A stretch of DNA of 9,732 nucleotides from DASTQL01 sp035761805 (GTDB lineage Bacteria > Actinomycetota > Actinomycetes > Jiangellales > Jiangellaceae): the NCBI GenBank assembly GCA_035761805.1, contig DASTQL010000187.1:1-9732 (forward strand). The letters are read 5' to 3'. Of the stretch, positions 1 to 7,066 are shown piece after piece (within the stretch, counting starts at the first letter, position 1; each line of letters begins with the position of its first letter). A program made the translations under genes and the position numbers. The notes below the pieces were generated by a model. That model was not told where the DNA came from, made no database searches, and saw only the letters and a list, made by a program, of their open reading frames with translations.

Positions 1-704
1 ATCGCGTCCTGCCATGCCGTGACACCCATGGAGTGCAGGTAGTCCTGCGCGAGGAGGAGTGCCTCGTCGAGCTCGCGGTCCGAGGTGGGCGGGAGGAGCC
101 TTCCGACAAGTGCGACCGCGCCCTCGTGGAGGGTGCCCGTCGGTTCGCCGTCCTGGTCGCGCTCGATCCGGCCGTCGGGGGGGTCCGGTGTGGTGGCCGT
201 GACACCGGCGAGCTCGAGGGCGCGGCTGCTGACCCAGGCGCCGTGGTGGTCCCGGCTGACCAGGAGGGCGGGGCGGCCCTGTGTGACGCGGTCGAGGTCC
301 TCCCGCCGCGGCGTCCCCCCCGGGAAGTGCGCGCCGGCCCAGCCGCCCCCGGTGATCCAGGTCCGGTCGCGGTGCTGCGCGGCGTAGTCGGCGACGCGCT
401 GGAGGTACTCCTCGGGTCCCGCCAGGCCCGAGAGGTCGCAGTGGAGTCGCTCGACGCCACCCTGGACGGGGTGGACGTGGGCGTCCTGGAAGCCGGGGAG
501 CAGCAGACCGTCCACCCGGACGACCTCGGTCCCCCCGCCCGAGCGCTCTCGGACGTCGTCCGCGCCGATCGCGACGATCCGCCCGTCCGCCACGGCCACG
601 GCGTCGGTGAAGGGCCGGACCGGGTCGGCGGTGAAGGTGGTGCCGAGGAAGACGGTCTCGGCGACCCGGGCCGGCCGGGTGCGCCGGCGTGGTGGGGTGT
701 CCAC
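1..704 (-). CDS. YtcJ-like amidohydrolase (Amidohydro_3), C-terminus cut off by window edge
   Basis: About 234 N-terminal residues are visible; the gene continues past position 1. The protein starts with the small beta domain typical of amidohydrolases (ETVFLGTTFTADP, residues 16-28), then VDGLLLPGFQDAHVHP (65-79). Its HxH pair (about H76 and H78) forms the first metal ligands of the metal-dependent hydrolase barrel. Downstream are the YtcJ-type stretches WITGGGW, HHGAWVSSRALELAG, GRIERDQDGEPTGTL and YLHSMGVTAWQD. The family hydrolyses amide or related C-N bonds in small molecules in the cytoplasm; the substrate cannot be told from sequence. I chose GTG at 704 because it leaves a short arginine-rich extension before the domain. 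An in-frame GTG at 722 is an alternative; neither has a good Shine-Dalgarno. It lies 53 bp after hppA on the same strand, with a hairpin between. The family is certain; the start is not. Confidence 0.85.
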   Translation of the reverse strand, partial: MDTPPRRRTRPARVAETVFLGTTFTADPVRPFTDAVAVADGRIVAIGADDVRERSGGGTEVVRVDGLLLPGFQDAHVHPVQGGVERLHCDLSGLAGPEEYLQRVADYAAQHRDRTWITGGGWAGAHFPGGTPRREDLDRVTQGRPALLVSRDHHGAWVSSRALELAGVTATTPDPPDGRIERDQDGEPTGTLHEGAVALVGRLLPPTSDRELDEALLLAQDYLHSMGVTAWQDA

Positions 705-735
705 CCGGCGAGCATGTCGCACCCGCGGGGGTGGG

Positions 736-750
736 CGGGGCAGGGCCCCG
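736..750 (-). terminator. GC hairpin just after hppA (weak terminator candidate)
   Basis: CGGGGC (736-741) and GCCCCG (745-750) form a perfect 6-bp stem with a 3-nt loop, eight bases downstream of the hppA stop on the minus strand. No U-tract follows, which is common in high-GC actinobacteria. It could terminate or attenuate transcription before the amidohydrolase gene, or be a chance GC dyad. Confidence 0.4.
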
Positions 751-757
751 GCAGCCG

Positions 758-3061
758 TCAGGAGGCCGTGATGCGCTGCGGCTCGCTGGACGCCTCGATG
801 GCGACCGGGCGGCGCTTGGAGACCACGACGGCAGCCACCACGATGACGACCGCGGTCAGCGCGATCCCGTAGCGGAGCGTCTCGTTGGCTCCCTCGCCGA
901 CCGACACGGTCACGATCGCGGGGGCGACGAGCACGGAGACCAGGTTCATGACCTTGATCAGCGGGTTGATCGCTGGGCCGGCAGTGTCCTTGAAGGGGTC
1001 GCCGACCGTGTCACCGATGACCGTGGCGTCGTGGGCGCTGGATCCCTTGCCGCCCAGCGCGCCGTCCTCGACGACCTTCTTGGCGTTGTCCCACGCACCG
1101 CCCGAGTTGGCCAGGAAGACCGCCATGAGCGTCCCGCACGCGATCGCCCCGCAGAGGAAGCCGGCGAGCGGGCCGACGCCGAGGCCGAAGCCCACCGCGA
1201 TCGGGGCCAGGGCCGCCAGCAGGCCGGGGGTGGCCAGCTCGCGCAGCGAGTCGCGGGTGACGATGTCGACGACCTTGCCGTACTCGGGCTTGGCGGTGCC
1301 CTCCATGATCCCCGGGATGTCGCGGAACTGGCGCCGCACCTCGAAGACCACAGCCGCCGCCGCCCGGCCGACCGCGCTGATCGCCAGCCCGGAGAAGAGG
1401 AACACCACGCAGGCGCCGATGAGCACGCCGACGAGGACGTTCGGCGAGTCGACCGTACGGAGGAAGGCAGCCCCCGCGTCACCCGCTGCGATCCCGGCCT
1501 CCCGCAGGGCGGTGTTGACGGCGTCGTTGTACGAGCCGAAGAGCGCCGTCGCGGCGAGCACGGCCGTCGAGATCGCGATGCCCTTGGTGATCGCCTTGGT
1601 GGTGTTGCCCACGGCGTCGAGGTCGGTGAGGATCTGCGCGCCCTCGCCGTGCACGTCGCCGGACATCTCCGCGATCCCCTGCGCGTTGTCGCTGACCGGG
1701 CCGAAGGTGTCCATCGCGACGATGACGCCGACGGTGGTGAGCAGTCCGGTGCCGGCCAGGGCGATGAGGAACAGCGAGAGGATGACCGACCCGCCGCCGA
1801 GGAGGAACGCCCCGTAGACCGCGCTGCCGATCACCAGGGCCGTGTAGACGGCGGACTCCAGGCCGAGCGACATCCCGGACAGGATCACCGTGGCCGGCCC
1901 GGTCAACGACGTCGACACCACGTCCTTGACCGGGCGCCTGTTCGTACCGGTGAAGTAGCCGGTCAGCCACAGGATCACGCCGGCCAGCACGATCCCGATG
2001 AAGACCGCCACGCTGGCGAGCAGGCGCGGGTCGCCGTCGGCCTCGATGCCGCCCGAGAGCTCGACGAAGGTGGAGGGCAGGTAGGCGTACGCGGCGAGGC
2101 CGGACAGGACCGCCGAGACCAGCGCCGACAGGTAGAAGCTGCGGTTGATCGTCTTCAGGCCGTTCTCACCGGAGCGGGGCCGGGTGAGATAGATCCCGAG
2201 CACCGCCGTGACCGCACCGATGGCCGGGACGACCAGCGGGAAGACCAGCCCCTCCTCGCCGAAGGCCGCCTTGCCCAGGATCAGGGCGGCCACCAGCATC
2301 ACGGCGTAGGACTCGAAGAGGTCGGCCGCCATGCCCGCGCAGTCGCCGACGTTGTCGCCCACGTTGTCGGCGATCGTCGCCGCGTTGCGCGGGTCGTCCT
2401 CGGGTATGCCCTGCTCGATCTTGCCGACCAGGTCGGCCCCCACGTCGGCGGCCTTGGTGAAGATGCCGCCGCCCACGCGCATGAACATCGCCAGCAGCGC
2501 GGCCCCGAAGCCGAAGCCCTCCAGCACCGCGGGAGCGTCGGCCCGGTAGACCAGCACGACGATCGAGGCCCCCAGCAGGCCAAGGCCCACCGTGGCCATG
2601 CCCACGACGCCACCCGTACGGAAGGCGATGCGCATCGCCCCGCTGGAGTCGTCCTCGCGGGCGGCCGCGGCCATGCGTACGTTGGCGCGGGTGGCCAGCC
2701 ACATGCCGAGGTAGCCGATCGCCGCCGAGAACAGGGCGCCCACGACGAAGAAGAAGGACCGGCCGAACCGGACACCGACGTCACCGGGGAGCAGGAACAG
2801 GAGTCCGAAGACCAGGACGACGAAGACACTCAGGGTCCGGAACTGGCGGTTGAGGTAGGCCGCAGCGCCCTCCTGGACGGCGTGCGCGATGGCCTGCATC
2901 TTCTCGGTGCCCTCGCTCGCGGCGAGCACCTCCCGGCGGAACAGCGCCGCCATCACGAGCGCCGCGACCGCGACCAGCGCGACCACGACGACGTACGAGA
3001 GGTTGCCCCCGGAGAGCGAGACCGCCGTGCCGGCGTCGGCAGCGCGGGTGAGCCCGGTCAT
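758..3061 (-). CDS. hppA: K+-independent membrane-bound proton-translocating pyrophosphatase
   Basis: This is a 767-residue polytopic integral membrane enzyme that hydrolyses cytoplasmic pyrophosphate to phosphate and pumps protons across the membrane. Family signatures are intact: DVGADLVGKIE (about 206-216) followed by the acidic NVGDNVGD segment, and DTVGDPFKDTAGP (about 684-696), which bind Mg-PPi. In GNTTKA (about 485-490) the Lys at 489 replaces the Ala of K+-dependent enzymes, so this is the K+-independent type. The length is within the family's usual range, and about 16 hydrophobic segments are expected. The ATG at 3061 is supported by a near-perfect Shine-Dalgarno (AAGGAGG, 4-nt spacer). 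The gene follows the BldG/RsbW-like pair after a 218-bp gap. The same order occurs in Streptomyces coelicolor as I recall it (SCO3549-SCO3548-SCO3547). Nothing is truncated. Confidence 0.98.
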   Translation of the reverse strand: MTGLTRAADAGTAVSLSGGNLSYVVVVALVAVAALVMAALFRREVLAASEGTEKMQAIAHAVQEGAAAYLNRQFRTLSVFVVLVFGLLFLLPGDVGVRFGRSFFFVVGALFSAAIGYLGMWLATRANVRMAAAAREDDSSGAMRIAFRTGGVVGMATVGLGLLGASIVVLVYRADAPAVLEGFGFGAALLAMFMRVGGGIFTKAADVGADLVGKIEQGIPEDDPRNAATIADNVGDNVGDCAGMAADLFESYAVMLVAALILGKAAFGEEGLVFPLVVPAIGAVTAVLGIYLTRPRSGENGLKTINRSFYLSALVSAVLSGLAAYAYLPSTFVELSGGIEADGDPRLLASVAVFIGIVLAGVILWLTGYFTGTNRRPVKDVVSTSLTGPATVILSGMSLGLESAVYTALVIGSAVYGAFLLGGGSVILSLFLIALAGTGLLTTVGVIVAMDTFGPVSDNAQGIAEMSGDVHGEGAQILTDLDAVGNTTKAITKGIAISTAVLAATALFGSYNDAVNTALREAGIAAGDAGAAFLRTVDSPNVLVGVLIGACVVFLFSGLAISAVGRAAAAVVFEVRRQFRDIPGIMEGTAKPEYGKVVDIVTRDSLRELATPGLLAALAPIAVGFGLGVGPLAGFLCGAIACGTLMAVFLANSGGAWDNAKKVVEDGALGGKGSSAHDATVIGDTVGDPFKDTAGPAINPLIKVMNLVSVLVAPAIVTVSVGEGANETLRYGIALTAVVIVVAAVVVSKRRPVAIEASSEPQRITAS

Positions 3062-3064
3062 TCG

Positions 3065-3072
3065 TCCTCCTT
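3065..3072 (-). promoter_or_regulatory. Strong ribosome binding site of hppA
   Basis: AAGGAGGA on the minus strand, three bases before the ATG at 3061. It is by far the closest match to the anti-SD sequence in the window and fixes the hppA start. The other minus-strand genes here mostly have weaker sites and GTG starts. Confidence 0.85.
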
Positions 3073-3122
3073 GACGTGGCCCTCGGCGGGCCGACCACGG
3101 CGGCGACCGCGCCCCCTTGGGT

Positions 3123-3158
3123 CACGGCCGTGGCGACGGTGCGGTGTCGGTGCGGTCT
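3123..3158. repeat. Palindrome plus 11-bp tandem repeat upstream of hppA
   Basis: CACGGCCGTG (3123-3132) is a perfect 10-bp palindrome. Four bases later come two tandem copies of an 11-bp unit, CGGTGCGGTGT (3137-3147) and CGGTGCGGTCT (3148-3158), identical at ten positions (the tenth base differs, G versus C). One helical turn per unit would place both copies on the same DNA face, as in some operators. They lie 62-98 bp upstream of the hppA start. The function is unknown and chance is possible in such GC-rich DNA. Confidence 0.35.
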
Positions 3159-3193
3159 GTCGAGGCCCCACGCTCCAGCAGGGTGGACACCGG

Positions 3194-3219
3194 CGGCCCC
3201 GTGTTGGGGCCGGAGTCTA
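3194..3219 (-). promoter_or_regulatory. Hairpin and possible -10 element between the bldG operon and hppA
   Basis: CGGCCCC (3194-3200) and GGGGCCG (3206-3212) form a perfect 7-bp stem with a 5-nt loop. Immediately upstream on the minus strand is TAGACT (3219-3214), a fair -10 match (TAnnnT) without a clear -35. A start site from that -10 would fall inside the hairpin, so the two readings compete: a U-tract-free terminator or processing stem after the RsbW-like gene, or an hppA promoter with a structured leader of about 145 nt. A weaker 6-bp stem (3247-3252 with 3260-3265) lies nearer the RsbW-like stop. The whole 3062-3279 gap shows no convincing gene. Confidence 0.4.
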
Positions 3220-3279
3220 CGCAAGCGCGGGCGCGGTTCGGGCACCACCCCTGGACGAGAGGGGTCGGACCTCGGATGA

Positions 3280-3711
3280 TCAGCCCGGCGGCCAGCGCAG
3301 CTCGAACCGGGGCCCGGCCGGCCCGGTGGCCACCTGGAGCCCCGGGACCAGCTCCGACAGGACCGCGAGGGCCGCGCCGGCGGGCAGCGCCTCGTCGTCG
3401 TCCTCGTCGGCCACCGCGGCGGCGGAGAGGAGCTGGATCGCCGCCTCGCCCTGGGCCACGGCCAGGCCGGTCGAGCCCCGGACCTGCACGGCCAGCCCGT
3501 CACCGTCCTCGAAGCGCAGGACCACCGGCTCGGGGTCGTCGTCCCGGCGCTGCAGCGCGACGGCCAGACCGCAGGCCTCACCCACGGCCAGGCGGACCTC
3601 GTCGAGCACATCCGGGGCCACCCCCGCCCGACGGGCCAGGGCCACGGCCACCTGTCGGGCCGTCCGCACGTGCGAGGTCAGCGGGTCGATGCGCAGCTCG
3701 ACCTCGGCCAC
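3280..3711 (-). CDS. RsbW-like anti-sigma factor / BldG partner with degenerate ATP-binding site
   Basis: A 143-residue HATPase_c_2-type protein, expected to bind the STAS protein encoded just upstream and a sigma factor or other target in the cytoplasm. The N-terminal half fits the family (TSHVRTARQVAVALARRAG, then DEVRLAVGEAC at 37-47). In RsbW-type kinases the N-box reads EACTN with a Mg-binding Asn; here it is EACGL, with Leu at 49. No DxGxG motif (G1 box) follows: residues 68-90 read EDGDGLAVQVRG, then TGLAVAQGEAA. An acidic loop (ADEDDDE, 101-107) and a C-terminal FELRW strand end the protein. The GTG start at 3711 has GGGAGGG with a 4-nt spacer, 16 bp after the bldG stop, so the two are surely co-transcribed. 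It corresponds by position to SCO3548 of S. coelicolor. The fold and role are well supported; kinase activity is doubtful. Confidence 0.88.
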   Translation of the reverse strand: MAEVELRIDPLTSHVRTARQVAVALARRAGVAPDVLDEVRLAVGEACGLAVALQRRDDDPEPVVLRFEDGDGLAVQVRGSTGLAVAQGEAAIQLLSAAAVADEDDDEALPAGAALAVLSELVPGLQVATGPAGPRFELRWPPG

Positions 3712-3727
3712 GGAGCCCTCCCGCCGG

Positions 3728-4069
3728 TCAGTCGGTCGCGGCGACGGCGTCGGCCACGGAGTCGTGGATCGGGAAGACCTTCGTCAGGCCGGTGATCCGG
3801 AAGATCTTGAGGATCCGCTCCTGCGTACAGACCAGGCGCAGCGACCCTTCGTGGGCGCGGACCCGCTTGAGCCCCCCGACCAGCACGCCCAGGCCGGTGG
3901 AGTCGAGGAACTCGACCCGCTCCATGTCGATCACCAGGTCGTAGCGGCCCGAGTCGACCAGCTCGACGAGCTGCTCGCGCAGCTGGGGAGCCGTGTAGAC
4001 GTCGATCTCACCGGCCACGTCGACGACGGTGCGCTCGCCCTCGGGTCGGGTCGACAACGACAGGTCCAC
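3728..4069 (-). CDS. bldG: BldG-type anti-sigma factor antagonist (STAS domain)
   Basis: A 113-residue single STAS-domain protein, the same length as Streptomyces BldG as I recall it. It begins MDLSLSTR, has the GEIDVYTAPQLREQL segment (20-34), and carries the phosphorylation motif FLDSTGLGVLVGG with Ser at 57, the position phosphorylated in BldG. The C-terminal segment (RILKIFRITGLTKVFPIH) closely matches BldG from memory. Unphosphorylated STAS antagonists bind the anti-sigma partner and free its target; phosphorylation releases the complex. In Streptomyces the gene is needed for aerial growth and antibiotic production; in this organism the regulon is unknown. The start is GTG at 4069, preceded by GGGAGG with a 4-nt spacer; the frame stays open far upstream only because it lies antisense to the helicase. 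The next gene follows after 16 bp and has a nearly identical initiation region. Confidence 0.96.
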   Translation of the reverse strand: MDLSLSTRPEGERTVVDVAGEIDVYTAPQLREQLVELVDSGRYDLVIDMERVEFLDSTGLGVLVGGLKRVRAHEGSLRLVCTQERILKIFRITGLTKVFPIHDSVADAVAATD

Positions 4070-4204
4070 GGAGCCTCCCAGGCCGCTCGGTGTGCCGAAC
4101 CCTCCAGGGTCGTCGCGACGGTTCCGGCACGGACCCGGGCATTCAACCATCTGCTCGGCGCGGCCAGGCACCATCCCCCGGCCCCGCGGTGCGAGACTTC
4201 TGGG
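4070..4204. promoter_or_regulatory. Divergent bldG/helicase promoter region with clustered dyads
   Basis: This 135-bp gap must hold promoters for both directions. From 4092 to 4130 it is almost continuous dyad symmetry: GTGCCGAACC (4092-4101) pairs with GGTTCCGGCAC (4120-4130) with one bulged base. Inside are ACCCT-CC-AGGGT (4099-4110) and the perfect palindrome CGTCGCGACG (4111-4120). A less GC-rich 14-mer, GCATTCAACCATCT, lies at 4139-4152; its minus-strand TTGAAT could be a -35 paired with AACCGT (4123-4118) at 17 bp. On the plus strand GAGACT (4193-4198) sits six bases before the helicase GTG, where the -10 of a leaderless transcript would lie. All promoter assignments are tentative. Confidence 0.55.
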
Positions 4205-6544
4205 GTGCCCGACGTCCGCACCGCCGAACCGCGCGCGCTGCTGGACCACCTTGCCGGCCATGCGCGCAACGAGCGGGTGACCCACGTCGAGCAGGTCCCC
4301 GCGCGTGCGGAGAGCCCGGCCACGTGGCCGGCCTGGCTCGACCCGGTCGTCCATGACCGGCTGGTTGCGACGGGGGTCGAGCGGCCCTGGCGGCACCAGG
4401 TGCGGGCCGCCGAGCACGCCTGGGCCGGACGGTCCGTCGTGGTCGCCACCGGGACGGCGTCGGGCAAGTCCCTCGCGTACCTGATGCCGGCGCTCACGGC
4501 GGTCCGCGGGGGGAGCGTGCGCGGGGGTCGGGGCGCGACCGTCCTCTACCTGTCGCCCACCAAGGCGCTCGCCGCCGATCAGCTTCGCGTCCTGGAAGGG
4601 CTCGACGTCCCCGACGTCTTCGCGGCCACCTACGACGGCGACACCCCTGTCGAGCTCCGCGACGTGGCCCGTGACCACGCCGCCTACCTGCTGACCAACC
4701 CGGACATGCTGCACCGCTCGCTCCTGCCGCGGCACGGCCGCTGGGCGGCGTTCCTGCAGTCGCTGCGCTTCGTGGTCGTCGACGAGTGCCACGGCTACCG
4801 GGGGGTCTTCGGCTCGCACGTGGCGCAGGTGCTGCGCCGGCTGCGCCGTCTGTGTGCCCGATACGGCTCGTCCCCGGTCTTCGTGCTCGCGTCGGCGACC
4901 GCGTCCGAGCCTGCGGCCACCGCCCGTCGGCTGACCGGGCTCGACGTGGTGGCCGTGGAGGACGACGCATCGCCGCGTGGCGCCACCGCCTTCGCGCTGT
5001 GGGAGCCGCCGCTGTCCGACGTGCTGCGCGGCGAGAACGGCGCGCCCGTACGACGGAGCGCGACGGCCGAGACGGCCGACCTGCTCGCCGACCTGGTGAC
5101 CAACGGCGCGCGGACGGTGGCCTTCGTCAGGTCGCGTCGGGCGGCGGAGTCGGTCGCCCTGCAGGCCCGCGGCCGGCTCGGGCCGGTCGAGCCGGAGCTC
5201 GCCGACCGCGTGGCCGCGTACCGCTCGGGCTACCTCCCGTACGAGCGGCGAAGGCTGGAGGGAATGCTCCAGTCTGGCGAGCTCGTGGGGGTGGCGGCGA
5301 CCAACGCCCTCGAACTCGGGGTCGACGTCGCCGGCCTCGACGCCGTGCTGCTCTCCGGCTGGCCGGGCACCCGGGCGTCGCTCTGGCAGCAGGCAGGACG
5401 AGCCGGGCGGGCTCGGCAGGGAGCGCTGGCGGTCCTGGTCGCCCGCGACGACCCACTGGACACCTTCCTGGTGCACCATCCCGAGGCGGTGTTCGGGCAG
5501 GCCGTGGAGGCGACGGTGCTCGACCCGGACAACCCGTACGTGTTGTCCCCGCACCTGTGCGCCGCCGCGCAGGAGGCACCACTGGACGAGTCCGACCTGA
5601 CGTTGTTCGGTCCCTCCTCCCGTACGGTCGTGGCGGCGCTGGAGCGGTCGCGGATGCTGCGGCGGCGGGCCGGCGGGTGGTTCTGGACGCGGAGGGAGCG
5701 GGCCTGCGACCTGGCCGACCTGCGCGGCAGCGGGGGACCGCCCGTACGGCTGGTCGAGGCGGGGACGGGGCGGCTGCTCGGAACGGTCGACGCCGGGCGC
5801 GCCCACTCGACCGCCCACCGTGGCGCGGTTTACGTGCACCAGGGCGAGACCTTCCTGGTGCGCGAGCTGGACCTGGACGAAGCGGTCGCGCTGGTCGATG
5901 CCGTGGCCACAGACCACACGACGACGGCCCGGGAGGTCAGCGACATCCGGGTCCTCACGGAGGAGCGGCGGCAGGACTGGGGCTCGGCCCGGCTCTCCTT
6001 CGGCGAGGTCGAGGTGACCAGCCGGGTGGTGTCGTTCCTGCGCCGGCGAACCGGGACCGGAGAGATCGTCGGGGAGGAGCCGCTGGACCTTCCCGAGCGG
6101 GAGCTGCGCACCAAGGCGGTGTGGTGGACGCTGCCGGACGACCGGGTGGCCGACGCCGGCGTCCAGGGCGCAGACGTACCGGGGGCTGCGCACGCGGCCG
6201 AGCACGCCGCGATCGGCCTGCTGCCCCTCGTCGCGACATGCGACCGGTGGGACGTGGGCGGGGTGTCCACCGCCCTGCACCCGGACACGGGTCGGCTGAC
6301 GGTCTTCGTGCACGACGGGCACCCAGGTGGCGCGGGTTTCGCTGAGCGGGGCTACGAAGCCGCCGAGGCCTGGCTGCGGGCCACCCGCGACGCCATCGCC
6401 GCCTGTGTGTGCGCCGAGGGCTGCCCCTCATGCGTACAGAGCCCGAAATGTGGGAACGGGAACAACCCCTTGGACAAGGCCGGCGCTGTCCGACTCCTCG
6501 ACGAGCTGCTCGCCGGCGCTCCCGGGGACCGCGTCGGTCACTGA
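4205..6544 (+). CDS. DECH-box helicase with C-terminal DUF1998-type cysteine motif (helicase/secretion neighborhood)
   Basis: A 779-residue superfamily 2 helicase. Motif I is GTASGKS (83-89, Lys 88); motif II is DECH (193-196), giving the family its name; motif III is SAT (230-232). The second RecA domain has TVAFVRSRRAAE (304-315), TNALELGVDV (366-375) and motif VI QQAGRAGR (395-402). The C-terminal CVCAEGCPSCVQSPKC (734-749, five Cys) with GNGNNPLDK matches the DUF1998 metal-binding region found in MrfA-like repair helicases. The protein fits TIGR03817. It is cytoplasmic and ATP-dependent; the nucleic-acid substrate is unproven, with DNA repair the best guess from relatives. The GTG at 4205 is the only sensible start before the conserved domain; it lacks a clear Shine-Dalgarno and may be leaderless. 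Upstream the frame is open without meaning. The neighbour downstream is coupled within 19 bp. Confidence 0.95.
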   Translation: MPDVRTAEPRALLDHLAGHARNERVTHVEQVPARAESPATWPAWLDPVVHDRLVATGVERPWRHQVRAAEHAWAGRSVVVATGTASGKSLAYLMPALTAVRGGSVRGGRGATVLYLSPTKALAADQLRVLEGLDVPDVFAATYDGDTPVELRDVARDHAAYLLTNPDMLHRSLLPRHGRWAAFLQSLRFVVVDECHGYRGVFGSHVAQVLRRLRRLCARYGSSPVFVLASATASEPAATARRLTGLDVVAVEDDASPRGATAFALWEPPLSDVLRGENGAPVRRSATAETADLLADLVTNGARTVAFVRSRRAAESVALQARGRLGPVEPELADRVAAYRSGYLPYERRRLEGMLQSGELVGVAATNALELGVDVAGLDAVLLSGWPGTRASLWQQAGRAGRARQGALAVLVARDDPLDTFLVHHPEAVFGQAVEATVLDPDNPYVLSPHLCAAAQEAPLDESDLTLFGPSSRTVVAALERSRMLRRRAGGWFWTRRERACDLADLRGSGGPPVRLVEAGTGRLLGTVDAGRAHSTAHRGAVYVHQGETFLVRELDLDEAVALVDAVATDHTTTAREVSDIRVLTEERRQDWGSARLSFGEVEVTSRVVSFLRRRTGTGEIVGEEPLDLPERELRTKAVWWTLPDDRVADAGVQGADVPGAAHAAEHAAIGLLPLVATCDRWDVGGVSTALHPDTGRLTVFVHDGHPGGAGFAERGYEAAEAWLRATRDAIAACVCAEGCPSCVQSPKCGNGNNPLDKAGAVRLLDELLAGAPGDRVGH

Positions 6545-6563
6545 CACTGCAGAGGAGACTGCT

Positions 6564-7064
6564 GTGGTCGTGCTCGCCCTCGTCATCATCGCCCTGGCCG
6601 CGTTGTTCGCCGTCGGGGTCATCCTCGGCAGCGGCGACGCTGCCACCCTCGACGTCTTCGTCGCCGACATCGAGACCACGGTGACCGGCGTGTTCCTCGC
6701 CGGCCTGGTCACCGGCCTGATCCTCCTCATCGCCACCGTGCTGCTCCTCACCGCCACCCGCCGAGCTCGGGAGCGCCGGCGGGAGGCCAGGGCGCTGCGC
6801 GAGCGGGCCGCCACGAGCAGTGCCGTGTCGGAGGAGCGCGACCAGCTCGCCGCCGAGAAGGAGCACCTGGAGCGAGAGCTGCGGGATCGCCAGCAACTCG
6901 AGGCCGAGCGTTCCGAGCTCCGGCGCGAGCTCGACGAGCGTGAGGCCACCGGCGTCACCCGCCCGGCGCCGAGGGAGGCCGCCGCGGACCGCCCTGGGGA
7001 CGCCGGCGGCCGTACCGACGGGGACACCGACGCTCCCGGGCCGGACCAGCCCACCCGCACGTAG
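6564..7064 (+). CDS. Small two-helix membrane protein with coiled coil (LapA/DUF1049-like)
   Basis: A 166-residue protein. Residues 1-22 (VVVLALVIIALAALFAVGVI) and about 40-64 (VTGVFLAGLVTGLILLIATVLLL) are hydrophobic helices separated by a short loop with DVFVADIETTV, the layout of LapA-domain proteins. Residues 65-127 are a charged heptad-like coiled coil rich in Arg, Glu and Leu (EERDQLAAEKEHLERELRDR). The tail from 130 is acidic, Pro- and Gly-rich and probably disordered. GTG at 6564 has AGAGGAG with a 6-nt spacer and lies 19 bp after the helicase stop, so it is likely co-transcribed. Both termini should be cytoplasmic if the loop is external. The function is unknown; an envelope scaffold is a guess. 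The long in-frame extension upstream lies inside the helicase gene and is not used. Confidence 0.85.
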   Translation: MVVLALVIIALAALFAVGVILGSGDAATLDVFVADIETTVTGVFLAGLVTGLILLIATVLLLTATRRARERRREARALRERAATSSAVSEERDQLAAEKEHLERELRDRQQLEAERSELRRELDEREATGVTRPAPREAAADRPGDAGGRTDGDTDAPGPDQPTRT

Positions 7065-7066
7065 CG

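Noticed and set aside
33..872. Plus-strand 279-codon frame at the left edge
   Set aside because: The opposite strand encodes a clear amidohydrolase with an HxH motif; the plus frame has no recognisable protein.
689..4204. Plus-strand open frame of about 1170 codons running into the helicase, antisense to hppA and the bldG pair
   Set aside because: It lies opposite recognised genes, has an Asp/Arg/Gly/His-biased composition typical of antisense frames at high GC, and shows no known domain. The helicase domain begins only after 4205.
4070..6322. Minus-strand open frame of about 750 codons upstream of and in frame with bldG
   Set aside because: It is antisense to the helicase with no domain; bldG has its own ribosome site and GTG at 4069, and the 113-residue length matches the family.
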